DNA from: JAAYCU01 sp964642815
GTDB lineage: Bacteria; Planctomycetota; Phycisphaerae; UBA1845; PWPN01
Length of the DNA stretch: 23,338 nucleotides
Assembly (NCBI GenBank): GCA_964642815.1
Contig: CAZXSA010000049.1
Location: forward strand, 1 to 23,338
Reading direction: 5' to 3'
Part shown: in pieces, positions 7,820 through 14,302 of the stretch
Position numbering within the stretch: position 1 is the first letter of the stretch
Layout: every line of letters begins with the position of its first letter
Notes under the pieces: model-generated
What the model was told of the DNA's origin: nothing
The model's input: only the letters and a program-made list of their open reading frames with translations
Databases searched by the model: none
Position numbers and translations under genes: made by a program

Positions 7820-7935
7820 GCGGCCTATATTAACAACTCCCCTACTTGCCGAAAACCGGGGAGTTCACCCGGTATCTCCACCCCAATGATTAACTTTTAT
7901 TTTTGAACGATTACCCATCTGCGGTATCTTTGTGG
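7820..7935. other. Intergenic region between the acyltransferase and the candidate small RNA
   Basis: This stretch between the acyltransferase start codon and the small RNA promoter is partly AT-rich (about 7885-7912). It should hold the acyltransferase promoter on the minus strand, but I see no convincing box pair. No gene is visible. Confidence 0.5.
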
Positions 7936-7941
7936 TATAAT
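7913..7941 (+). promoter_or_regulatory. Extended -10 promoter of the candidate small RNA
   Basis: The sequence TGGTATAAT (7933-7941) is a perfect extended -10: TG, one base, then TATAAT at 7936-7941. The -35 is weak (TTACCC at 7911-7916, spacing 19), as is common for extended -10 promoters. The predicted start is near 7948. Confidence 0.6.
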
Positions 7942-7947
7942 ATCGGT

Positions 7948-8077
7948 AGAAGCAGGCCAGCACGGGCCCAAATACCGGTTGAGAGGTCTTCGTCCCGGGG
8001 CGTCAGGGCTCGCTATCAGCGATCAATCCGGTTTTCCGGAGCGCCTAACCTCAGTGTGCGACCTGCTTGTTTTTTTT
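7948..8077 (+). ncRNA. Candidate small structured RNA (about 130 nt), family not recognised
   Basis: The stretch runs from a predicted start seven bases after TATAAT to a run of eight T (8070-8077). The two ends pair as AAGCAGG (7950-7956) with CCTGCTT (8062-8068), placed directly before the T-run. Inside are nested pairings: TTGAG 7979-7983 with CTCAG 8050-8054, and GGCG 7999-8002 with CGCC 8042-8045. Two tip hairpins follow, TCGCT-ATC-AGCGA (8010-8022) and TCCGG-TTTT-CCGGA (8027-8040). A long-range closing stem with inner hairpins recalls regulatory RNAs such as 6S. The length and sequence do not let me assign it to 6S, SRP or a known riboswitch. Both flanking genes point left, so this would be an independent gene. 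Only short non-credible ORFs cross it. Confidence 0.55.
8062..8077 (+). terminator. Terminator of the candidate small RNA
   Basis: CCTGCTT closes the long-range stem and is followed by G and eight T. The stem partner is at 7950-7956, more than 100 bases upstream, so termination would use the whole folded RNA or the inner hairpins. Confidence 0.5.
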
Positions 8078-8257
8078 ATGTCGATGGTTCGTGCCCACCT
8101 GTCGTCATTCATGCGGTTTGCATCTATTGGTGTGTCAGTCCTGGCGTAACATCGGGAACCGGAGCGGGCGTGGCGAATCATCCGGGTCAAAAGCTCGGAT
8201 AGGCGCGCAGACTGGTGTTGGTTCCCATGAATATGAATTTTCCGGCTACCAAGAGGA

Positions 8258-9046
8258 CTACCCTGCGCGTCGGCGACGCATGGCAAGGATTCCACCGAAA
8301 ACCAGCAGGGACAGCATCGCCGGTTCAGGAGTGATATCAAACGTACTCGAGCCTATGGCGGTATCGCCGGAGGTCAGACGAAAGTGCCATGTCGATAAAA
8401 TATTATTGACCGAGTCGTTGATCACCTCACGGGACATGTCCGGCGGCGGATTGGGACGGCCCTCTTCCGAACCGGTGGAAACCCCCGGACCTCCGGAAGC
8501 GAACAAAGAGGCCATCAGCCCCGCCCATACGATTGTGTTGTTATATTTAGCCTCGAATCCGCTTCCGTCGGGACGCAAACCGGTGAAACGCACCGCCGAA
8601 CTGTTGTTGGTATCGTAAACCTCAACCACGGCGTGGGTATACGCTTCCGGGTTAATGATGGGAGCGAAGGCGAGAGTGGCCGTGGAAATCGTGAATTCCG
8701 TGCTGGAGGCGCCGGCGGTCACGTTGAAATTGAGGCTGACCGACGGGTCCGCGTTGAAGGTGAGTCTCAGGTCCGAAACGGTACCCAATACAACCTGTCC
8801 GTTGGGCGACAAGATATTGACCGACTCCTCGGGCAGTTGCCAAAGATAGGATCCCTCAACACCCGTTTCCGATGCGGGGATGAAATAAATCAGGCTATTC
8901 GTAAGAGAATTGGAAGTGGCTTGCACCTGCACCACCGTGGTTGTGAGTATCCCTTCGGCACTGACCATCCCGACGAACACCATAGGGATCAAACACACCA
9001 TGCCGCGCAGCCAACGTGAACGGTGAACACGCGAATTCCGAGGCAT
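8258..9046 (-). CDS. Secreted PEP-CTERM protein, paralog A
   Basis: This is a 262-residue exported protein of unknown function. A signal peptide (basic MPRNSRVHRSRWLRG, then a hydrophobic stretch ending near SAEG) is followed by a beta-rich body. The C-terminus has the three-part PEP-CTERM sorting signal: the motif TPEPA, a hydrophobic segment LSLLVFGGILAM and the basic end RRRRAG. Such proteins are processed by an exosortase and usually end up in the envelope or matrix. The body aligns with the next two genes (for example FNADPSVSLNFNV against YNADPAVTLNFSV), so this is the divergent member of a tandem family. I chose ATG at 9046 because GGAGGG lies 7 bases before it, the same leader arrangement as in paralogs B and C. 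An ATG at 9061 is the alternative. Confidence 0.85.
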   Translation of the reverse strand: MPRNSRVHRSRWLRGMVCLIPMVFVGMVSAEGILTTTVVQVQATSNSLTNSLIYFIPASETGVEGSYLWQLPEESVNILSPNGQVVLGTVSDLRLTFNADPSVSLNFNVTAGASSTEFTISTATLAFAPIINPEAYTHAVVEVYDTNNSSAVRFTGLRPDGSGFEAKYNNTIVWAGLMASLFASGGPGVSTGSEEGRPNPPPDMSREVINDSVNNILSTWHFRLTSGDTAIGSSTFDITPEPAMLSLLVFGGILAMRRRRAG

Positions 9047-9237
9047 TTGCCTGCCCTCCATATTGACCGACCTCTTCCTTACCCCCCTTATGCTCTGTTA
9101 ATGCCCCACGAACACACGACCGCCCCTTGGTCGCTGTCGACGCCGTCGAATTTTTAGCCGACCGTATTTCGCGATCATCCTCCCCGCAAACACATCTCTC
9201 AATCGCGGAAGCCAGGCACCCGTCTGATATTGACCGC
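9047..9237. other. Intergenic region between paralogs A and B
   Basis: These 191 bp hold the GGAGGG ribosome site of paralog A next to its start codon. No convincing promoter pair or terminator could be found. No gene is visible. Confidence 0.4.
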
Positions 9238-10017
9238 TTAGCGCCGCTTGAGCAAGATCGCCAGACCGGCCATTAGCAGCAAGCCCAGGCTGGCCGGCTC
9301 CGGAACAATCACCTCAAACCGGCTCGTACCACTCGCGGAATCGGACGCGGTCAGATGGAATTTGAACTGCGATGAAATGCGATCGACCGTCGTGGGAATA
9401 GTCTCCCAGATGGTCGGCAGAGCGGGTCGGCGATCATTCGCGTTGCCGGTATCTCCGGTCGCCGCCGACACCGGGCTGGTCAGCAGGCCGGCCCAGGTTA
9501 TCGCCGGATTGTTATATCGGGCCTCGTAGGCGGCCCCATTGGCCAGCAAGCCGGTCAATGCGGCCCCGTTAAAATTATTATCCGTGACCGTTACGGCCGC
9601 GGTGGCATAGGCGTACGGCTTGACGATCGGATCAAACGTGATCACCGCCGAGGTCACCGTGATGTTCGATCCATAATTGCCCGCCACCACGCTGAAATTC
9701 AGCGTCACCGCCGGATCCGCGTTGTACACCAGATTCAGGGTTTCCACCGTGGTCAGTTGCAACGTGTTGGCCGCATTCATGATGGCCACCGGCTCATCGA
9801 GATTCCAGCTATACGTACCTTCAATCACGGTACCCACCGGAAAATAATACTCCACGCTGCCGGTATCGGTGCCATACTCGGCATCGATCCGGACCAGAAC
9901 CGCCGTGGCCGGCAAAGCCTCGGCCAATGCGTTGCTACCCGTCAGCAACAACACAAACGCCGCCGCGACTATGGCCAATCCCCGATAACCCGAATTTGTG
10001 CAACAATAAGATTTCAC
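9238..10017 (-). CDS. Secreted PEP-CTERM protein, paralog B
   Basis: This is a 259-residue protein of unknown function with a signal peptide (core IVAAAFVLLLTGSNALA) and a beta-rich body. It ends in a PEP-CTERM signal: VPEPAS, the hydrophobic segment LGLLLMAGLAILL and KRR. It starts with GTG at 10017, with GGAGGG 7 bases upstream. Residues about 25-124 are encoded by a 304-bp segment identical to that of paralog C, while the rest of the gene has diverged. No catalytic motif is visible. The body lacks cysteines and looks like an extracellular beta-sandwich; this is inference. A good promoter lies about 120 bp upstream. It is probably an exosortase substrate anchored in, or released to, the cell surface. 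Confidence 0.88.
   Translation of the reverse strand: MKSYCCTNSGYRGLAIVAAAFVLLLTGSNALAEALPATAVLVRIDAEYGTDTGSVEYYFPVGTVIEGTYSWNLDEPVAIMNAANTLQLTTVETLNLVYNADPAVTLNFSVVAGNYGSNITVTSAVITFDPIVKPYAYATAAVTVTDNNFNGAALTGLLANGAAYEARYNNPAITWAGLLTSPVSAATGDTGNANDRRPALPTIWETIPTTVDRISSQFKFHLTASDSASGTSRFEVIVPEPASLGLLLMAGLAILLKRR
9644..9947. repeat. 304-bp perfect repeat, copy 1 (in paralog B)
   Basis: It is identical base for base to 10944-11247, at a constant offset of 1300. Just outside it, 11 of the 43 bases next to the left edge differ, and 6 of the 13 next to the right edge. The sharp edges inside two coding regions point to recent gene conversion. Confidence 0.95.
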
Positions 10018-10531
10018 CTCAAGGCCCTCCTGTGGAGAATTTTTCTCACACCGACATCACACCGAATTGAACCACACGTTTTGTTGACGAATGGGATCAG
10101 GCGGGGGCTTCTTTCCTCACACCTTCTCCACCAAATCGGGATTCTAACTGATCTTTCCGATAATCTCAAGAAAAAAATAGGTGAATTACAAGATTTTATT
10201 TCTGATAGGGTTCGGAATACAAGAATTATCCTAACTTCGGCCGACCGAATGAACTGAATAGATTGTAAGTATTTTTATAAAAGTGTTTTACGTATGAAGG
10301 CATGACAAATACAAGAGATGAAGGGTTGATCCATTATTTCGCGACCACGTTAAATATAAAAGCATATACATAATTTGGCCGGATTTTCAATAGGTTTTTT
10401 TTCGTATATTCCCCTAGTTATTCACGGGGAAACATCGACGACGAAGTACACTTTCTCGAAATAAACGTACTCCCCCCGTGAGCGGACACAACTTTGTGCG
10501 CTCGGTCTTTTCCTGAACATATCAAGAGCAA
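10018..10531. other. Intergenic region between paralogs B and C, AT-rich in the middle
   Basis: This stretch of about 510 bp contains no credible gene. Its part at about 10140-10480 is much richer in A and T than the rest of the window. It holds the promoter of paralog B at 10141-10169. It also holds a hairpin, TTCCCC (10409-10414) with GGGGAA (10426-10431), which lacks a U-tract on the minus side and is not a standard terminator for paralog C. Confidence 0.5.
10141..10169 (-). promoter_or_regulatory. Promoter of paralog B
   Basis: On the minus strand, TTGAGA (10164-10169) and TAGAAT (10141-10146) are separated by exactly 17 bp. The predicted start near 10134 gives a leader of about 117 bases before the GTG at 10017. 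It lies in the AT-rich stretch. Confidence 0.6.
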
Positions 10532-11317
10532 TTACCCGACGCGTCGACCGCGAAGCAATACAAGACTTCCCAGGAGCAGCAGACCCAGACTTACCGGTTC
10601 AGGGACGATGACCTCGAACCGGCTGGTACCGCTGGCCGAATCGGACGCGGTCAGATGGAATCTGAACTGCGACGAAATTCGATCTACCGTCGCGGGGATG
10701 ATTTCCCATTCAACGGGCAACAGTGGACGACGAGCGCTCACCGATGTTGAGCCGGCCATGGGAGCAACCACCGGGCTGGTCAACAAACTGGCCCAGGTTA
10801 CCGCCGGATTGTTGTAACGGGCCTCGTAAGCGGCCCCATTGGTCAGCAAACCGGTCAGTGTTGCGCCGTTCAGGTTGTTGTCCGTAACGGTTACTCCCGC
10901 GGTGGCGTAAGCCAGAGGCTTGACAATCGGGTCGAAGGTGATGACCGCCGAGGTCACCGTGATGTTCGATCCATAATTGCCCGCCACCACGCTGAAATTC
11001 AGCGTCACCGCCGGATCCGCGTTGTACACCAGATTCAGGGTTTCCACCGTGGTCAGTTGCAACGTGTTGGCCGCATTCATGATGGCCACCGGCTCATCGA
11101 GATTCCAGCTATACGTACCTTCAATCACGGTACCCACCGGAAAATAATACTCCACGCTGCCGGTATCGGTGCCATACTCGGCATCGATCCGGACCAGAAC
11201 CGCCGTGGCCGGCAAAGCCTCGGCCAATGCGTTGCTACCCGTCAGCAGCAACAAGCCCACAACGAGCACATTCCCCAGTCCTCGCTGCATACGTGAGTGC
11301 ATAATACAGTTTGACAC
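10532..11317 (-). CDS. Secreted PEP-CTERM protein, paralog C
   Basis: This is a 261-residue protein of unknown function and the closest relative of paralog B. It has a signal peptide (core VLVVGLLLLTGSNALA) and a beta-rich body. The C-terminal PEP-CTERM signal is VPEPVS, LGLLLLGSLVLL and RGRRVG. I chose the GTG at 11317 because GGAGGG lies 7 bases upstream, and because residue numbering then matches paralog B exactly. An upstream frame to 11380 would put 21 residues, unlike a signal peptide, in front. Residues about 25-124 are encoded by DNA identical to paralog B. The second half differs at many positions, including the linker near PVVAPMAGST, but keeps HLTASDSASGTSRFEVIVPEP. No promoter could be fixed upstream. 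Confidence 0.88.
   Translation of the reverse strand: MSNCIMHSRMQRGLGNVLVVGLLLLTGSNALAEALPATAVLVRIDAEYGTDTGSVEYYFPVGTVIEGTYSWNLDEPVAIMNAANTLQLTTVETLNLVYNADPAVTLNFSVVAGNYGSNITVTSAVITFDPIVKPLAYATAGVTVTDNNLNGATLTGLLTNGAAYEARYNNPAVTWASLLTSPVVAPMAGSTSVSARRPLLPVEWEIIPATVDRISSQFRFHLTASDSASGTSRFEVIVPEPVSLGLLLLGSLVLLRGRRVG
10944..11247. repeat. 304-bp perfect repeat, copy 2 (in paralog C)
   Basis: It is identical to 9644-9947. It covers the end of the signal peptide and the first part of the mature domain of paralog C. Confidence 0.95.
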
Positions 11318-11613
11318 TTCAGTACCCTCCTTAGGGATAAACCCTAAATTAAAAGAAACATTACCTTCTCTTCCCAACAAAACGCGCTATGTGATTTGAG
11401 GTGTGAGCTTCTTTCATCCGACCATGCCTCACCTGAACTCATCCTCATGCTATTAGACATCACCGTAAAATGCAATAGGAAATAACATGATTACAGGAGG
11501 CATCATGTAGGCTCTTTTCGTCCTTCAGTGGTTGCATCTCTCCGAACGGGAGCATGGGCCATAGAATGGCAGTGATCATAAGTATTTGATAATAAAAAAC
11601 TAACGGATATAAA

Positions 11614-12663
11614 CTATCGCCGGACACGTTTAAGACCGCAGATCAGGTACAGCCCCAGAAACCCGAGGCCCACCGCGCTGGGCGAAGGACTTAGATAGCC
11701 CTCGATCCACGGCATATACGCGGAGACAATCATGCCTCCGCCGGCGGACCCAAAAAGGGGCGGTTGAGGACCGTTCTGGAACTGGGCCAGAAAGGTATTG
11801 ATTCCCCAAAGCTTCCACTCTCCGTCCACCCAAACGAAACTTGGCCCACCCGAATCCCCGAAGCCTAATTGCGATTCGAGCAGGTTGCCCAACGATACAC
11901 CACCCCAATTATTCAGCGGATCCATTGGATCGGTGACCGAGGGGTAATCGAAATCAAATAAAAACACTTCAGGAATCGGAACCCCATCGTCATCCAGTAT
12001 GGAAACGTCGTAAGTGTTCTGCCCCGTGCGTTTGACATCGTATTTGGCCCGATACGCGAAGGCCCAACCCGAATCGCCGTAACCGCTGTGGCCGTAACCG
12101 ACCATGGTGAAAGCGGAGCCATACGGCAACTGGCCGGTATAGATATCGTAAATCGGCACACCGGCGGGAAGATCGTCGGCCAAGGTAATGATCGCGATAT
12201 CATCATGAGTCAAGGAGGTATAGGAAAAACCTGTAAAACCGGGAAAGATGTTCATCTCGGATACCGCAAGGGTATGGGAAAGACTACTCCCGTAATTGAG
12301 GTTAAAGGTGACCTGATTCGGGGCAAAATCAATGCCTCCGTTATTGTTCACATCAAGGGCATGCGCCGCCGTCAGAATATGTCGCGGACTGATAGCTACG
12401 CCGCTGCATAGATAAGTGTTGGCGCCATCCACCAGCTTGATACTACCTACGCCGGCAAAGGGAGAGCCGGTCGTATTCGGATCGACGCGCAATGCCGGCG
12501 AATCAACGGGGCTGACCTGGGCGGAGCCGGCCATCATCATCGGATAATACGCGGCCAGATTGATATCAGCGCGGAGGCGGGATGCACATGCCACCAGAAC
12601 AAAAACAAGGCTCACCCGGCACAGACGAGACGGCATGATTTTATGCAACGCTATCATGCGCAT
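11614..12663 (-). CDS. Secreted trypsin-like (S1) serine protease with a PEP-CTERM-like tail
   Basis: This is a 349-residue secreted protease of the chymotrypsin/trypsin family. The full triad is visible: His101 in LTAAHAL, Asp155 in HDDIAI and Ser271 in GFGDSGGPSF. A signal peptide (core VSLVFVLVACA, end near RADI) precedes it. The C-terminus has a sorting-signal-like layout, with SPSPSAV, a hydrophobic stretch GLGFLGLYLICG and the basic end LKRVRR, but no PEP triplet. It could be a variant exosortase substrate or a plain C-terminal membrane anchor. The start is ATG at 12663, with GGAGG about 12 bases upstream. The frame is open to 12720, but that extension has no signal-peptide character. 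It may process surface proteins; substrate unknown. Confidence 0.88.
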   Translation of the reverse strand: MRMIALHKIMPSRLCRVSLVFVLVACASRLRADINLAAYYPMMMAGSAQVSPVDSPALRVDPNTTGSPFAGVGSIKLVDGANTYLCSGVAISPRHILTAAHALDVNNNGGIDFAPNQVTFNLNYGSSLSHTLAVSEMNIFPGFTGFSYTSLTHDDIAIITLADDLPAGVPIYDIYTGQLPYGSAFTMVGYGHSGYGDSGWAFAYRAKYDVKRTGQNTYDVSILDDDGVPIPEVFLFDFDYPSVTDPMDPLNNWGGVSLGNLLESQLGFGDSGGPSFVWVDGEWKLWGINTFLAQFQNGPQPPLFGSAGGGMIVSAYMPWIEGYLSPSPSAVGLGFLGLYLICGLKRVRR

Positions 12664-12900
12664 GGTCGTCGTCACCCTCCACGAAAAACCCGAAACCACT
12701 CCGTTGCACCCATGGGACATGCGTATAACATCCCTCTTCTCGGTGGCATCGAGACGAATCGATCATTTGAAAAGAGATTACCCAACAAACACCCCCTGAG
12801 AATGGTCAAATAAAGACAGCCCGCCCCCCGCATCGAAATGCCCTTATCTTTCCACTCCCAAGGTCCACCAGAAAAATCGCTTGTAGGCAATCTACCTAGA

Positions 12901-12929
12901 AGCTTAACCGACTTTTTACGAAATGACAA
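12901..12929 (-). promoter_or_regulatory. Candidate promoter of the protease gene
   Basis: TTGTCA (12924-12929) and TAAGCT (12901-12906) are spaced 17 bp apart on the minus strand. The -10 is weak. The leader would be about 230 bases. Confidence 0.35.
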
Positions 12930-13025
12930 GCATAAAATAAAAATTTTTTATCGGACGCAAAATTCCATGCCCGACGCCCTCGTCCGCGATATGGGTATTG
13001 GCCTGTGATTTTCGTATGGGCCAAG

Positions 13026-13048
13026 CTGCCGGTTCAATGAGCCGGCAG
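13026..13048. terminator. Hairpin after the lipoprotein gene, possible terminator
   Basis: CTGCCGGTTC (13026-13035) pairs with GAGCCGGCAG (13039-13048), ten pairs with one G-U and a 3-base loop. It lies about 60 bp after the lipoprotein stop on the minus strand. There is no T-run on either side, so termination is uncertain. Confidence 0.35.
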
Positions 13049-13107
13049 TATCCCGTCTTGCTATTGCAAATCATTTAACAGGAAAGATTTACGCAATGAT
13101 GCGAACA

Positions 13108-13920
13108 TTACCAGCCAACCGACTGGTTCGGCACTATCAGGATCGTGCGATCGTCGATCCCGCGCGGGGTGCGGCCTTTCCAGGGACTGGGTTGGGTGGT
13201 GGTCGCCGGCTGATCGCGGGCGACAAGTTCGTTGACGCAGTTCCAGACTTGTTTCTCGAATTTGCGGGCGGCCAGGTCGTTGACGTCCAAATGCCGGAGG
13301 TCTTGCTTTCGGCGGTCAGGACGCGGGGTTTCGCTGTCCATTGGGCCGGCTTCCGCGCGGACAAAGGCCACCGGCCGCGTGTCGGGGGTTTCCACGATCA
13401 CACCCATGAAAGCGGCGTGATCCAGCTCGGTCAGCGAGGGCCCGTAGATCAGACACAAACCCGCCCGGGCTCGGTCCGCGGATTGGCTGATGCGTTGAAT
13501 ATCGGCGGTGGGCGTCTGTACCGATTGCCGATCCAGCACGACCACTTCCCGGACCTGCATAACGGTATTGAACAGGGCATTCCAATAGGTCGCCTGCTCC
13601 TCTGGAATCGTGCTTAATTGCCACCGATCGCCGGGCACGCCGTTGCTCTGCTCCCACCAGTTTGGTTGATCCAGGCGCGCTATCGCCAGGGCAATGGGAA
13701 AACGACCCACGGTCGGCTCGGTTTCAAGAATGGTGTATCCCGTGCTCGGACACGACGCTTCCCTCACTCCCAGTTGATCACCGGCTAACGTGGGGCCACA
13801 GTAGGCCAGCGGTGGCGGTTCCGGTTTCGCGCAGCCGCCGACAATCGCCACTCCCAACATGCCCATCAGGATCAACCTTGTGTGAATTTCGATAACCGGT
13901 CGATGTTGCCCATCGCGCAT
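13108..13920 (-). CDS. Predicted lipoprotein of unknown function
   Basis: The 270-residue product begins with a lipoprotein signal peptide. A basic N-terminal part is followed by LILMGMLGVAIVGGC, with a lipobox-like VGGC and Cys30 as the lipid-modified residue. It would be attached to the outer or inner membrane, facing the periplasm. The rest has a mixed alpha/beta composition (EPTVGRFPIALAIARLD, VREVVVLDRQSV, RAGLCLIYGPSLTEL) and ends in a polar tail. I recognise no family or catalytic motif. The start is ATG at 13920, with TTGGAG 7 bases upstream; a TTG at 13941 is less likely. It is transcribed divergently from the sugar transferase gene. Confidence 0.75.
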   Translation of the reverse strand: MRDGQHRPVIEIHTRLILMGMLGVAIVGGCAKPEPPPLAYCGPTLAGDQLGVREASCPSTGYTILETEPTVGRFPIALAIARLDQPNWWEQSNGVPGDRWQLSTIPEEQATYWNALFNTVMQVREVVVLDRQSVQTPTADIQRISQSADRARAGLCLIYGPSLTELDHAAFMGVIVETPDTRPVAFVRAEAGPMDSETPRPDRRKQDLRHLDVNDLAARKFEKQVWNCVNELVARDQPATTTQPSPWKGRTPRGIDDRTILIVPNQSVGW

Positions 13921-14302
13921 GATACGACTCCAATTCCGCAAAATCCTCTACAGGATTATCGGCAACCCCTAACGCCGGTCCATTTATATCTGGACATTTT
14001 GCCGATTCCGTACCGAGACAAGTCCGTTATAACTCGGCGACGGTCCGGTAATACCTGATTCAACCACAAAACCAGGGCCCGCCCCGATAAACAACGGGGT
14101 AGAAACGCGGAGCCAGTGATATTATGGGAATGCGGGACCACCGGTGAGATGCGACGCATCCGGCCGGCCTGGAGGCGTTGATCCTGGGTATTTCTCATCC
14201 AAGCTTTTCCCGCTCCGTGTCTCCGCGCCGAAATATCCGCGATAGCTTATTCGGTGTTCCGTACGCGCCGATAACAGCAAGGCGAACCAAGAGGAGTACG
14301 TC
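13921..14302. other. Divergent intergenic region with an ACGGAG repeat remnant
   Basis: About 380 bp between the lipoprotein (minus) and the sugar transferase (plus). It must hold both promoters, but no strong box pair is evident. At 14213-14226 it carries CTCCGTGTCTCCGC, a remnant of the ACGGAG family seen at 160-346 and 1557-1590. A small hairpin, CCCCG/CGGGG, lies near 14084-14101. Confidence 0.5.

Larger units (their letters stand above)
12664..13107. other. Intergenic region upstream of the protease
   Basis: About 440 bp with no credible gene. It is AT-rich around 12900-12960, holds a candidate promoter at 12901-12929 and a hairpin at 13026-13048. An 85-codon minus frame at 12672-12929 looks random. 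Confidence 0.5.

Noticed and set aside
7948..8077. Assignment of the small RNA to 6S, SRP RNA or a riboswitch
   Set aside because: It is short for 6S, lacks the SRP GGAA tip motif, and no downstream gene on the same strand fits a riboswitch.
7903..8340. Open frames crossing the small RNA region on both strands
   Set aside because: Composition and residues look random, and the strong RNA features explain the stretch better.
9757..10257. Plus-strand frames opposite the PEP-CTERM genes, present twice (also 11057-11296)
   Set aside because: They repeat only because the 304-bp block is duplicated; they are shadows of the minus-strand genes.
12672..12929. 85-codon minus-strand frame upstream of the protease
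   Set aside because: It has no ribosome site and a random-looking composition, and overlaps the probable promoter and leader of the protease.
13096..13617. 173-codon plus-strand frame opposite the lipoprotein gene
   Set aside because: The minus-strand frame has a lipobox and a ribosome site; the plus frame has neither and looks like a shadow.
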